Assembly (NCBI GenBank): GCA_937121175.1
Contig: CAKZKD010000003.1
Span: forward strand, 248,001 to 312,000
Length of the DNA: 64,000 nt
Direction: 5' to 3'
Source: an uncultured Flavobacteriales bacterium
Lineage (GTDB): Bacteria > Bacteroidota > Bacteroidia > Flavobacteriales_G > Salibacteraceae
Below, in pieces: positions 24,734-34,054 of the stretch (its first letter is position 1; each line of letters opens with the position of its first letter). Under the pieces are notes generated by a model. The model made no database searches and had not been told where the DNA came from. It worked only from the letters and a program-made list of their open reading frames with translations. Made by a program: the position numbers and the translations under genes.

Positions 24734-24882
24734 CTCTAAGCTCTTTTTTAAGTTCAACCCACTTGGTTAAAATTAGTTAACCATTTATTATACAGCAAGT
24801 TAATGATAATTTGGGCGTTATCACTTACGCGGTCAACTATTTAAAAAACGTACTTTAGTTGCCTATAGTTGGGCTAAATTTT

Positions 24883-25683
24883 ATGGAGTTTTTCAAATAT
24901 CAAGGAGCGGGTAATGATTTTGTGTTGGTAGATAACCGTGGAAGCCATTATCAGCTCAATAAAAATCTATCTACATCATTAGTTAAAAGTATTTGCGACC
25001 GAAATTTTGGGGTAGGAGCCGATGGCTTAATACTGCTCGAATTAGATGATGAAGTTGATTTTAAAATGGTGTATTTCAATTCGGACGGAAACGAAAGTAC
25101 CATGTGTGGAAACGGCGGAAGATGTATTGTGGCTTTCGCCAAGTATTTAAATGTTTTTGAAGAAACTGAGTGTCAGTTTACAGCAATTGATGGATTACAC
25201 CGAGCCAGACTGAATGAAGATTGGGTAGAACTTCAAATGATTGATGTGAACTCTGTTGAACGAATTGGCGCTGACTTTTACCTAGATACTGGTTCTCCTC
25301 ATTATGTTTCGTTTCGTGAAAATGTTGCTGAAATGGACGTGGTAAATGAAGGCAGAAAAATCCGAAACAACTCTCGATTTATAAAGGAAGGAACTAACGT
25401 AAATTTTGTAGAAATAAAGAAGGATGCTTTACTTGTCAGAACATACGAAAGGGGAGTGGAGAACGAAACTTTAGCCTGTGGAACAGGGGTAACAGCTGTG
25501 GCTATAGCTGCAGAGCTGAAGAAAAATAACACCAACAAAAATGGCTCTAAAATAGAAGCTATGGGCGGACACCTAGAGATTAGCTATGAGTGTGAACAAA
25601 ACAAGTTTTCCAATGTTTGGCTGAAAGGGCCTGCAGAATTAGTTTTTAGAGGGGAATTAAAATTAGGAAACACAGGTTCCTGA
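24883..25683 (+). CDS. dapF: Diaminopimelate epimerase
   Basis: A 266-residue PLP-independent epimerase that converts LL- to meso-diaminopimelate for lysine and peptidoglycan. The ATG at 24883 gives the standard N-terminus (MEFFKYQGAGNDFVLVDNRG), so an in-frame TTG at 24859 is not used. The two catalytic cysteines are C75 (NESTMCGNGGRC) and C199 (NETLACGTGVTAVA). Length is typical. lysC and lysA of the same pathway lie 5-7 kb downstream. Confidence 0.96.
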   Translation: MEFFKYQGAGNDFVLVDNRGSHYQLNKNLSTSLVKSICDRNFGVGADGLILLELDDEVDFKMVYFNSDGNESTMCGNGGRCIVAFAKYLNVFEETECQFTAIDGLHRARLNEDWVELQMIDVNSVERIGADFYLDTGSPHYVSFRENVAEMDVVNEGRKIRNNSRFIKEGTNVNFVEIKKDALLVRTYERGVENETLACGTGVTAVAIAAELKKNNTNKNGSKIEAMGGHLEISYECEQNKFSNVWLKGPAELVFRGELKLGNTGS

Positions 25684-25757
25684 CTGTAGCACTATACTCT
25701 CCAAGACACACGGAAGCATTTATTCCTTAGAACAATTTACTCTGATTTAACCACAAA

Positions 25758-25789
25758 AAAAGCCTTTCCGAAAGATCGAAAAGGCTTTA
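25758..25789. terminator. Terminator between dapF and dnaN
   Basis: AAAGCCTTT / AAAGGCTTT stem between two convergent genes, with an A run on the left that serves dnaN on the minus strand. Confidence 0.75.
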
Positions 25790-25810
25790 CAATTTTGTGC
25801 GTTTACAAGC

Positions 25811-26935
25811 CTAGTTATTTAGCATAACTGGCATTACCAACATCAATAAGTTTTCATTTTCATCATTGCCTTCAGCAGGTAACAAAAGTCCTGCACGGTT
25901 AGGAGCAGACATTTCTAACGATACATTTTCGGTTTCAATGTTGCTCAACATTTCAATCAAAAAACGAGAGTTAAAGCCAATTTCGATATCCTCACCTTGG
26001 TGGTCGCAAGTCAAACGTTCGTTTGCTTCGTTTGAGAAGTCTAAATCTTCAGCAGAAACACTCAATTCATTTCCAGAAATTTTCAGTCGTACTTGGTGAG
26101 TTGTCTTGTTGCTAAAGATAGAAATACGCTTGATAGAACTTAGGAAAGCGCTTTTCGAAATAACCACACGATTTGGGTTTTCCTTAGGAATTACCGCATC
26201 GTAGTTCGGATATTTTCCGTCAATCAAACGGCAAATAAGTGTAATGTTATCAAATTCGAAGTAAGCGTTGGTGTCGGTGTATTTCACCGTAACGTCGCAG
26301 TCCAAACTAGATAACAAGCCTTTCAGTAAATTCGATGGCTTTTTAGGTAATATAAAGGCTGCACCTTTTTTTGCTTTTGCGTCTGTTCTTCTATATCGAA
26401 CCAATTTGTGTGCATCCGTTGCAACAAAGGTTACGTTGTCACTGTTTAATTCAAAATAAACACCAGACATTACAGGTCTCAATTCGTCGTTACCACTCGC
26501 AAAAAGCGTTTTGTTGACGGCGTTAAATAATATGTCAGAAGTCAACTTTAGTGTAGCTGGAGACTCCAATTCTGGCGTCTTTGGGAACTCATCACCATTG
26601 TGTCCGGCCAATTTGTATTTACCATTATCGGTTACAACTTCAATTCCAAAATTATCATCAGATACATTGAAAGTAAGAGGTTGTTCAGGAAAAGTTTTTA
26701 GCGTATCCAACAACAACTTTGCAGGTATGGCAATGCTACCGTCTTTGTCAGATTTGTCCAACTTAATTTTAGTGTAAATCACACTTTCCAAATCTGACGC
26801 AGAAACTGTCAAATCATTTTTCTTGATTTCGAACAAGAAGTTGTCAAGAATTGGAAGGGTGTTGCTTGAGTTTAATACTCCTGCAATGGCACTTAACTCT
26901 TTAAGCAAGTGTGAACTGGATACAATAAATTTCAT
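25811..26935 (-). CDS. dnaN: DNA polymerase III beta sliding clamp
   Basis: A 374-residue ring-forming clamp with three related domains. The N-terminus MKFIVSSSHLLKELSAIAGV is characteristic, followed by LPILDNFLFEI, the domain 2 segment RPVMSGVYFELNSDNVTFVATDAHKLV and GFNSRFLIEMLSNIE in domain 3. The end VMPVMLNN corresponds to the usual MP-R/L-type C-terminus. A -7 box lies 25 bases upstream. It is not next to dnaA and no origin-like cluster was seen. Confidence 0.96.
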   Translation of the reverse strand: MKFIVSSSHLLKELSAIAGVLNSSNTLPILDNFLFEIKKNDLTVSASDLESVIYTKIKLDKSDKDGSIAIPAKLLLDTLKTFPEQPLTFNVSDDNFGIEVVTDNGKYKLAGHNGDEFPKTPELESPATLKLTSDILFNAVNKTLFASGNDELRPVMSGVYFELNSDNVTFVATDAHKLVRYRRTDAKAKKGAAFILPKKPSNLLKGLLSSLDCDVTVKYTDTNAYFEFDNITLICRLIDGKYPNYDAVIPKENPNRVVISKSAFLSSIKRISIFSNKTTHQVRLKISGNELSVSAEDLDFSNEANERLTCDHQGEDIEIGFNSRFLIEMLSNIETENVSLEMSAPNRAGLLLPAEGNDENENLLMLVMPVMLNN

Positions 26936-26960
26936 AAAAATATATTCTCTGTTATCCTGA

Positions 26961-26968
26961 CAAATTTA
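26961..26968 (-). promoter_or_regulatory. Putative -7 box of dnaN
   Basis: On the minus strand TAAATTTG (TAnnTTTG), 25 bases before the ATG. Confidence 0.5.
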
Positions 26969-27028
26969 TCTCAAACCTGAGCAGACACAAAGGTTAAGCT
27001 TTAAAGAGCCTATCTACTTTTCAACAAG

Positions 27029-28054
27029 TTATGAGGGAGGTAATAAATCTTTTAACGCTACTGTTAGCGGGTCAAACACGTAATATTGAACGATTACAAA
27101 TTGGTCGTTGTTAATAGTAGCATACATTCGCTCTAAATCATGAGGAATTGGCATTCCATCAATGTCAACTGCATCCTCTTGAACTGGTTTGTGGTACGTT
27201 TTAATTTCAGTAACTCGTCCAGATATTTCCTCTACTCTGTAAATGGTTTGAACAGGAGTTTGGGTAGTGATGCTGTCTTTAAACTCGGCTGTTTTTGTTT
27301 CTTCAAAACCCTCGTAGCTAATTTTTCGATAGCGTTTTAGGTAATCGTACAAAACACCATTACTCGGCAATTGTATCGGAGTTCCATTTGCATCTTTTAG
27401 CTGATAGTTTTCCTTGTCCTGTTGCTCAATTTCGAATGATTTGGAAGCATCTTGTGGATAGGTTACTGTAACTTTTTTAATGTTAGTTATTTTTTCTCCC
27501 GGAAAATACCAGATTGAGTTGTCTTTCCAATCGTTGATACGCGGTGAATATCTACTCTGAATAAACCCGTAATGTCCTTCAATGTGCATGAGGAACGGAA
27601 CTGAAGAATTCTCTAATAACATATAAGATCCTGTATTATCGGGGTTTGCACCACCTACAAAATAGACTTTGCTTGGCTTGTTAGCACCATTTTGGTAAAT
27701 CTCAACTTTGGTAGAGTTCACCGCCAATTGCTTTACTGTATATTCAAATCTTGATTTTGAAATCGGCGCCCGTACCGTTACTTCTTTAATGGTTTTTAAT
27801 AGGTTTTGAATAACGTCACGCCGGGCTCGAAAATCCTTATTTGCTAACCAAGTTCCGTCATCTTCTCTCTCTAATAAAACGGTATTGTTGTTTTTGTCTG
27901 AAAGCAAAACTTTGGTAATACTAGCAGTATCTTCAATGGCAAAATTGCTCAATTGCTTCTTTATAGTCGATCCACTATTTTGACTTGCAAAAAACACTAC
28001 AAATCCCAACACTACTAAGGCGATGATTAAGCCAATAAGTCCTTTACCTTTCAT
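27029..28054 (-). CDS. DUF4340 membrane-anchored protein
   Basis: A 341-residue protein with one N-terminal membrane anchor (LIGLIIALVVLGFVVFFAS) and an extracytoplasmic DUF4340 domain (repeated beta segments such as TKVLLSDKNNNTVLLERED and VKQLAVNSTKVEIYQNGA). The start overlaps the gldG stop (ATGA), so it is co-expressed with gldF-gldG. DUF4340 proteins are often found behind GldG-like auxiliary ABC proteins; a helper role in that complex is inferred. Confidence 0.85.
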   Translation of the reverse strand: MKGKGLIGLIIALVVLGFVVFFASQNSGSTIKKQLSNFAIEDTASITKVLLSDKNNNTVLLEREDDGTWLANKDFRARRDVIQNLLKTIKEVTVRAPISKSRFEYTVKQLAVNSTKVEIYQNGANKPSKVYFVGGANPDNTGSYMLLENSSVPFLMHIEGHYGFIQSRYSPRINDWKDNSIWYFPGEKITNIKKVTVTYPQDASKSFEIEQQDKENYQLKDANGTPIQLPSNGVLYDYLKRYRKISYEGFEETKTAEFKDSITTQTPVQTIYRVEEISGRVTEIKTYHKPVQEDAVDIDGMPIPHDLERMYATINNDQFVIVQYYVFDPLTVALKDLLPPS

Positions 28055-29739
28055 TTTGTACCAAATAATTTTTTCCGAATAAAGAAAAATAGAATGCCAA
28101 ACAGCACAATGATAAGCACTGGGAAAACTAAGTTAATGGTTTGCCATTTGCGTTCCTCTTTAGCGGTTCTGGTTCTGTCTAAAAGGCGGATTTTAAATTC
28201 TTTTGCACGTACCTCCAATAAACCAGAATCGTCGAGTAGATAGTTTACACAGTTCAGCAAAAAGTCTTTATTCGCGTATATTTTTCGGGTGTATTTGTCA
28301 TAACCCAATGCAAAAAATTCACCACGTTCTTCGTTTATATCATTTCGAATAATATCTGCATCCGCCAAGAAAATTTGTTTGGTAGGGTAGCTTTTTTCTT
28401 TAAATGCTATGTTGGGATTATTTACAATACGTTGAGGAATTCGGTTCGCAAAATTGGAATTGAAAACCCCTTCCACAAGCACCCCAATTTTTTGTGGTCC
28501 ATTGTTGTATTGTCTTTTGTCGGGTTTGGTTCTCAATACGTTAAAACTAACTCTAGCAGGGGTACTAACCACTTTTGAGTAATTTGAAGAAGCCAAGAGT
28601 GTTGTATTTTCTAGGCTATCATTTTTGCCAACGTAATCAATGTTTGAAGAAAACCGAACTGCGATGGCGTCCAAATTTTTTACAATCGGATTCTTTGCTT
28701 TTGTGACCACCATAGGAAAGTAGGGCCAAGGAAAAAACTCTTGTCGGGGTGCATTACCAATTTGTCCAGTGACTATCGGAATTGGCAGCGATTGCATATC
28801 CATAATCAAGTTTCTGTTCACCCGAACACCGTACCTAAAAAGCATATCGTCCAAATTCAAATCTCTTGGAATAGACAGCGTAGTGGAATTCCCTTTTAGG
28901 CTGTCCATTGAAGCAATCACCGGTTCGTACATCCAAATCGCCTTACCACCCTTCATTATAAATTGGTCGATAATGAATTTGTCTTTATCATTAAAGGCGG
29001 AATCAGGCCCCGCAATAATGATGGCATCCATAGTCTTTAGGGCATTTAGTTTGCCGTCGATAGTAATATGGTTTACTCCATAAAACTCACTCACCGACTT
29101 TTCGAAGTCGGCAACTTGCAATTCCGAATACTCTCCATGTCCGTGAATGAAAGCAATCTGCTTGCTAGTAACTGTAGAAATGTTTTTGAGCACCGTTGCA
29201 AATTCATATTCCAGCTGTTGTACAGAGTTATTTATCATAACCGCCTCTGGTACACCAATTTGCGACTTTAGTAATTGCCAAGGAATCGTTTTTTCTCTAA
29301 AGGTGACAATGGCTCCAGCAAAAATTACTTTCTCAGAAGCTTCTTCTACCGATTGTTTTCTGAGGGTGGTTGGTTCTAACCCTTCCTTCATTAATTTTTG
29401 GTAGATTTTTTGGCGCTCCTTCTCATTTACTCCTTCGCTTGGGTCAATGAACTCGTATTGCAAATTATCGCCCGCATAAGCCCGAAATTCATCAAGTAAT
29501 TCCTTGGTTGCATCTCGCAGTCGCTTGTAGTCCGCAGGCAAGTCACCTTCCAAATAAACACGTACAAAAACTATGTCTTCTAATTTTTTGGCTTGCTCTT
29601 CTGATACTTCAGACAGTGAGTACCGTTTGTCTGATGTTAAGTCGATTCGCTCGAAGAAAAAACTACCCGCAACATTTAGTAGCACAAGCACCACAATACC
29701 CAGTACGAGCGTCAATATATCGTTGAATTTCTTATTCAT
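28051..29739 (-). CDS. gldG: Gliding-motility ABC transporter auxiliary protein GldG
   Basis: A 562-residue protein with an N-terminal membrane segment (ILTLVLGIVVLVLLNVAGSF), a large periplasmic ABC_transp_aux region (FERIDLTSDKRYSLSEVSEE, VRVYLEGDLPADYKRLRD) and a C-terminal membrane helix (LVFPVLIIVLFGILFFFIRK). These features and the neighbouring gldF identify GldG, part of the GldA-GldF-GldG transporter needed for gliding in Flavobacterium johnsoniae. The ATPase gene gldA is not in the window. The stop of gldF lies 3 bases upstream of this start. Confidence 0.92.
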   Translation of the reverse strand: MNKKFNDILTLVLGIVVLVLLNVAGSFFFERIDLTSDKRYSLSEVSEEQAKKLEDIVFVRVYLEGDLPADYKRLRDATKELLDEFRAYAGDNLQYEFIDPSEGVNEKERQKIYQKLMKEGLEPTTLRKQSVEEASEKVIFAGAIVTFREKTIPWQLLKSQIGVPEAVMINNSVQQLEYEFATVLKNISTVTSKQIAFIHGHGEYSELQVADFEKSVSEFYGVNHITIDGKLNALKTMDAIIIAGPDSAFNDKDKFIIDQFIMKGGKAIWMYEPVIASMDSLKGNSTTLSIPRDLNLDDMLFRYGVRVNRNLIMDMQSLPIPIVTGQIGNAPRQEFFPWPYFPMVVTKAKNPIVKNLDAIAVRFSSNIDYVGKNDSLENTTLLASSNYSKVVSTPARVSFNVLRTKPDKRQYNNGPQKIGVLVEGVFNSNFANRIPQRIVNNPNIAFKEKSYPTKQIFLADADIIRNDINEERGEFFALGYDKYTRKIYANKDFLLNCVNYLLDDSGLLEVRAKEFKIRLLDRTRTAKEERKWQTINLVFPVLIIVLFGILFFFIRKKLFGTK

Positions 29740-29742
29740 GGC

Positions 29743-30474
29743 CTACCATTTTCGGCTATCGAGTTTAACCTTAGTAAACAATAAAAAGAGAAGAATTAGA
29801 CTTCCGAAATACAAAATATCTCGACTATCAATTACCCCACGACTGAGGGAAAGGTAGTGTTCGTTTACGCCCAATTTTAAGATAATGTGGTCCGCAATTC
29901 CAAATAGTTCTAGGCTACTTAATGATTCAAAACCAACGTAAGCAAAGAAGCACAGGAAAAGCGCAATTACGAAACTCACAATTTGATTATTACTGATGCT
30001 TGAAGCAAAAAGGCCGATAGAAATAAAGCCCGAAGCCAAGCAAAAAAGTCCGATATAAGAACCCCACATCGCACCTGTATCTACATTGTTTTGTGGAGCA
30101 CCAAGTTCGCTAACCGTAAAATAATAAATCAGTGTTGGCAATAGTGAGAACATAACTAGTAAGACTCCAGCTAGGTATTTGCTGATGACAATTTGCCATT
30201 CGGAAAGAGGTTTGGTAAGCAGTAATTCAATGGTACCGTTCCGTTGTTCTTCAGAGAACATACGCATAGTAATAGCCGGAGCCAAAAACATAAAAACCCA
30301 AGGAGCCAGAATAAATAACGAATCGATATTCGCATATCCTGATTTTAAAATATTGTATTCACCCGGAAAAACCCACAGAAACAATCCGACCACGACCAAA
30401 AAGATAATGATGACCATGTACCCAATCAGGGAATTTAAAAAATCGTTTATTTCTTTTCGTAGTAATACGAGCAT
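29743..30474 (-). CDS. gldF: Gliding-motility ABC transporter permease GldF
   Basis: A 243-residue ABC2-type permease with six helices. The N-terminus LLRKEINDFLNSLIGYMVII and the motif ITMRMFSEEQRNGTIELLLTKPLSEWQIV are typical of GldF. Periplasmic/cytoplasmic loops are short. It is the first gene of the gldF-gldG-DUF4340 operon. Presence of gldFG supports gliding ability or its remnants, since the set is also kept in some non-gliding Bacteroidota. Confidence 0.93.
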   Translation of the reverse strand: MLVLLRKEINDFLNSLIGYMVIIIFLVVVGLFLWVFPGEYNILKSGYANIDSLFILAPWVFMFLAPAITMRMFSEEQRNGTIELLLTKPLSEWQIVISKYLAGVLLVMFSLLPTLIYYFTVSELGAPQNNVDTGAMWGSYIGLFCLASGFISIGLFASSISNNQIVSFVIALFLCFFAYVGFESLSSLELFGIADHIILKLGVNEHYLSLSRGVIDSRDILYFGSLILLFLLFTKVKLDSRKW

Positions 30475-30493
30475 TTATGCTTGTTTGGGGCGT

Positions 30494-30501
30494 CAAAATT
30501 A
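30494..30501 (-). promoter_or_regulatory. Putative -7 box of gldFG-DUF4340
   Basis: Minus-strand TAATTTTG (TAnnTTTG), 19 bases before the gldF ATG. Confidence 0.5.
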
Positions 30502-30603
30502 GGATAAATTGAAAGGAAGGACTTGCAAGGTTGTAAAGAATTCTAAAAGGCATTAAGTCAAGTTTTAGCGTGGCTTAAATAGTCCTAGGTTCCTTTATAC
30601 AAC

Positions 30604-30611
30604 TACATTTG
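30604..30611 (+). promoter_or_regulatory. Putative -7 box of lysC-lysA
   Basis: TACATTTG (TAnnTTTG), 17 bases before the aspartate kinase ATG. No leader long enough for a lysine riboswitch exists. Confidence 0.5.
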
Positions 30612-30628
30612 CAGCCAATATTGATGTT

Positions 30629-31945
30629 ATGATTATACAAAAGTTTGGTGGTACGTCTGTTGGAACCCCAGAGCGAATGCAATCGATTGCAGAACTTATT
30701 TCAGATGGCGAAAAAAAGATAGTTGTGTTTTCGGCAGTTTCTGGAACCACAAATACCTTGGTGGATATTTGCACCGCTTTGCATAAAAAGGATGCAGAAG
30801 AGGCATTAAGTCTGGTAGGAGAACTATCTAAACTGTACACAAACTTTATTATCAAACTCATATCAAAAGAGGAAACTAAAGAAGAGACCCTAGAAATTGT
30901 AGATGCCTATTTGAATGGAATTCGGTCGTACGCCAAAAAATTGTTTAGTCCGTTTATTGAGCGATCTATCTTAGCACAAGGTGAGTTGATTTCTACCAAC
31001 ATTTTTTACCAATACCTCAAAAGTAAAGGCCAGAAGTCAGTGCTATTAAACGCACTTGATTTTATGCGAACCGATAATTCGGGTGAACCCGACCAACAAT
31101 TTATCGAAGAAAATCTTCAGTTCGAATTATCGAAATACCCTAAGAAGGATCTATTTATTTGCCAAGGTTACATCTGTAGAAATGCGTTTGGAGAATTGGA
31201 TAATCTAAAACGCGGAGGTTCTGACTACACAGCCTCGTTAATTGGAGCTGCAATAAAGGCAGATAGCATTCAAATATGGACAGACATTGATGGAATGCAC
31301 AATAACGACCCTCGTATAGTTGAGCAAACTCGACCAATTCAAGAATTGTCGTTCAAAGAAGCTGCCGAGTTAGCTTACTTCGGAGCCAAAATTTTACACC
31401 CAGCGAGTATTCGGCCTGCAGAAGAAAAAAACATACCAGTCTGGCTTAAAAACACCATGGAACCTAGTGCTCACGGAACCTTAATACATTCCAAAAGCAG
31501 TGCTAAAGGGTTCAAAGCGGTTGCTGCAAAAGATGGAATTACGGCAATCAAAATTCGCTCAGGAAGAATGCTTATGGCCTACGGTTTTCTTAGAAATGTA
31601 TTTGAAGTTTTCGAACGGTTCAAAACACCAATCGATATGATTACAACGTCAGAAGTAGCTGTTTCTGTTACCATTGATGACCTGACGAACCTGGAGGGAA
31701 TAGTAAATGAATTGAAGGACTTTGGCAATGTAGAAGTCGATGAAAATCAAACCATCGTTTGTGTCGTTGGCGATTATTCAGCTGAGGGCAAAGGATATGC
31801 AAGTCTTATTTTCAATGCCTTAGATGAAATTCCTATTCGAATGATATCTTATGGAGGAAGTAATCATAACGTTTCGTTGTTGATTCAAACTGAGGATAAA
31901 AAAGCTGCATTAACTGCATTAAACAAAGGTGTTTTTAATCTGTAA
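30629..31945 (+). CDS. lysC: Aspartate kinase, monofunctional
   Basis: A 438-residue kinase that phosphorylates aspartate, the first step to diaminopimelate, lysine, threonine and methionine. The kinase domain opens with the signature IIQKFGGTSVG and has LIGAAIKADSIQIWTDIDGM with the downstream NNDPRIVEQTRPI. Two C-terminal ACT domains (about 305-438, IRSGRMLMAYGFLRNVFEVF and ISYGGSNHNVSLLI) suggest feedback control by an amino acid. It is not fused to homoserine dehydrogenase or lysA. lysA follows after 3 bases. Confidence 0.94.
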   Translation: MIIQKFGGTSVGTPERMQSIAELISDGEKKIVVFSAVSGTTNTLVDICTALHKKDAEEALSLVGELSKLYTNFIIKLISKEETKEETLEIVDAYLNGIRSYAKKLFSPFIERSILAQGELISTNIFYQYLKSKGQKSVLLNALDFMRTDNSGEPDQQFIEENLQFELSKYPKKDLFICQGYICRNAFGELDNLKRGGSDYTASLIGAAIKADSIQIWTDIDGMHNNDPRIVEQTRPIQELSFKEAAELAYFGAKILHPASIRPAEEKNIPVWLKNTMEPSAHGTLIHSKSSAKGFKAVAAKDGITAIKIRSGRMLMAYGFLRNVFEVFERFKTPIDMITTSEVAVSVTIDDLTNLEGIVNELKDFGNVEVDENQTIVCVVGDYSAEGKGYASLIFNALDEIPIRMISYGGSNHNVSLLIQTEDKKAALTALNKGVFNL

Positions 31946-31948
31946 AAA

Positions 31949-33100
31949 ATGAACTCAAAACTCATCGATAGATTTGGAGTTCAAGACACTCCGTTTTTTT
32001 ACTACGACCTCAATTTGTTACAACAAAATGTAGATGCCTTAAAATCAGCATCTAGCAAGAATAATTTTCATGTGCATTATGCTATAAAAGCCAATGCAAA
32101 TTCCAGAGTGTTGGAACTAATAAGCAAAAGTGGGTTAGGTGCCGATTGCGTTAGTGGAAATGAAATTAGAGCCTCAATCGAGTCTGGATTTACTCCAAAC
32201 AAAGTAGTTTTTGCTGGGGTTGGCAAAAGCGATAAAGAGATAAATTATGCTTTGAGCAAAGACATTTTTTGTTTCAATTGTGAGAGTATTCAAGAAATAG
32301 AAGTAATTAACGAATTGGCCGCTAAGCAAGATAAGGTTGCTGACATTGCATTAAGGCTGAATCCAAACGTGAACGCATATACTCATGCTTACATTACTAC
32401 TGGATTAGAGGAGAATAAATTTGGTATCAACGCTTGGGAGTTAGAAGAAGTGCTTCAGGTAATTGAATCGTGTAAAAACATCAATTTAATTGGTTTGCAT
32501 TTTCATATTGGTTCTCAGATTACCGATTTGAAACCGTTTAAGAACCTGTGCAACAAAATCAATGAATTGCAACAGTGGTTTCTTTCAAGAAATGTAAAAA
32601 TTAAGCACATCAACGTGGGAGGAGGCCTAGGAATAGATTACCAAACTCCAGATTTACACCCACTGCCGCCCTATGAAGAATACTTCAAAATATTTCATGA
32701 TTTTCTGGAACTACAACCCAACCAAGATGTTCACTTTGAATTAGGAAGAAGCATCACGGGTACTATGGGTACATTGGTGAGTCAGGTGCTTTACGTGAAG
32801 AAAGGAATTAATACCAATTTCTTGATTTTAGATGCTGGCATGACGGAGCTAATTCGCCCTGCTTTGTATCAATCGTATCATAAAATTGAAAACTTGTCAA
32901 AGCGTCATTTAGACGATTTGTCAAGAGAAAAATACGACGTTGTGGGCCCGATATGTGAGTCATCAGATTGCTTTGGGAAAAATGTAGTGTTGCAACAAAC
33001 GGAGCGTGGCGATTTGATTGGTATTCGCTCAGCTGGAGCATACGGAGAGGTTATGGCTTCGTCCTACAATTTGAGAGATAAGGCTAAAGTGTTATTTTAA
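31949..33100 (+). CDS. lysA: Diaminopimelate decarboxylase
   Basis: A 383-residue PLP enzyme that converts meso-diaminopimelate into lysine. Fold III motifs: HYAIKANAN with PLP lysine K47, GLHFHIGSQI with the family histidine, INVGGGLGID and the dimer-contributed GPICESSDCFG with its catalytic cysteine. Length is a little short of the usual 400-420. With lysC it forms a two-gene operon for the ends of the lysine pathway. Confidence 0.94.
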   Translation: MNSKLIDRFGVQDTPFFYYDLNLLQQNVDALKSASSKNNFHVHYAIKANANSRVLELISKSGLGADCVSGNEIRASIESGFTPNKVVFAGVGKSDKEINYALSKDIFCFNCESIQEIEVINELAAKQDKVADIALRLNPNVNAYTHAYITTGLEENKFGINAWELEEVLQVIESCKNINLIGLHFHIGSQITDLKPFKNLCNKINELQQWFLSRNVKIKHINVGGGLGIDYQTPDLHPLPPYEEYFKIFHDFLELQPNQDVHFELGRSITGTMGTLVSQVLYVKKGINTNFLILDAGMTELIRPALYQSYHKIENLSKRHLDDLSREKYDVVGPICESSDCFGKNVVLQQTERGDLIGIRSAGAYGEVMASSYNLRDKAKVLF

Positions 33101-33119
33101 CCGTACTCAAAATAAGCAA

Positions 33120-33995
33120 TTGAAATACCAAACTATCCTTCTTTGTTTTTCAGTTCTGCTAAGTTGTAGCAGCTCAAAGGAAACTGGATTTACGTCAAAA
33201 AAGGTATTTGAAAAACGGTTGTACACAAAGGGTTTTCATTTTAATGGTTTTAAACGAAACAAAATCAGTTTTACTCAAAAGCCAATGCAAACAACCTCTG
33301 CCTTTGAAAAGCACAGAACGAAGCAGCAAGTTACTTTGGTTTCAAACAACGTGTCTTTAATGCCAATTGCACATATAACACTATCGCTAAATAAGCTCTC
33401 GATTGAAAAAGAAGTGAGTACAGAACTGACTTTTCAAGAATCGATGTTGCCTAAATCGAAACCATTCTCACAAGTCAAAAAGGACCTGAAGGAATTTGAA
33501 GAATTTGAAGAAGATGATTTATTACGAAAATCAAAGAACAGAAGAATTTGGGGTTGGGTTATTTTAGGAGTAGGTTTTTTGTTTTCAATAGCCACTGGTG
33601 CTGTAATTCTTTTTCCACTGTTTTTGGTTTCCGCCATTTTATTGTTCGTACGGGCATTTAAAATAGATGAAATCCGAGAGAAAAAATTTCCGGACAAAAC
33701 CGTTTATTCCAAAGAGAAACTTGACAAAGAAATTAGCAAATCGAGAGGTTTAGCTAAAAAGTTTTGGATTAGTTTACTTGGGTTTATTCTTTGCGGTATT
33801 GCACTTGTGTTTGCTCTAATAATTGCCATCGGCCTATCTATTGGGGGTGGCGGCGGTGCTATTTTAATCACGCTGTTAGCCCTCAGCCTCCTTGCCTTCT
33901 GTGCGTATTTTTTAATACGAATTTTTGTCAATCTTTTTTCTTGGATTAAGGCCAGGAGAGGAGTCAAAAAAATGAAATCTAAAATGGTTCGTTGA
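33120..33995 (+). CDS. Unknown lipoprotein with C-terminal membrane segments (tandem paralogue 1)
   Basis: A 291-residue protein of unknown function, start TTG at 33120. It has a lipoprotein signal (lipobox LLSC, C16). A short motif, KVFEKRLYTKGFHFNGFKRN, follows, then a charged linker and two blocks of hydrophobic helices (about 140-178 and 213-265), the second containing a run of five glycines (IGLSIGGGGGAILI). The next gene has the same plan. A KR-Y/H-KG-xHxxG motif occurs, from memory, in other Bacteroidota lipoproteins. A lipid anchor plus membrane helices is an unusual topology. Confidence 0.75.
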   Translation: MKYQTILLCFSVLLSCSSSKETGFTSKKVFEKRLYTKGFHFNGFKRNKISFTQKPMQTTSAFEKHRTKQQVTLVSNNVSLMPIAHITLSLNKLSIEKEVSTELTFQESMLPKSKPFSQVKKDLKEFEEFEEDDLLRKSKNRRIWGWVILGVGFLFSIATGAVILFPLFLVSAILLFVRAFKIDEIREKKFPDKTVYSKEKLDKEISKSRGLAKKFWISLLGFILCGIALVFALIIAIGLSIGGGGGAILITLLALSLLAFCAYFLIRIFVNLFSWIKARRGVKKMKSKMVR

Positions 33996-34054
33996 TATCA
34001 CAATGACCAGAATGTTGTTTAATTTTAATGCTGCAATCTCTAATCAAAAAAAAC

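Noticed and set aside
25811-26935. Replication origin near dnaN
   Set aside because: No dnaA or recF beside it and no cluster of DnaA boxes in the neighbouring gaps.
30541-30628. Lysine riboswitch before lysC
   Set aside because: The -7 box lies 17 bases before the start, leaving no room for an aptamer.
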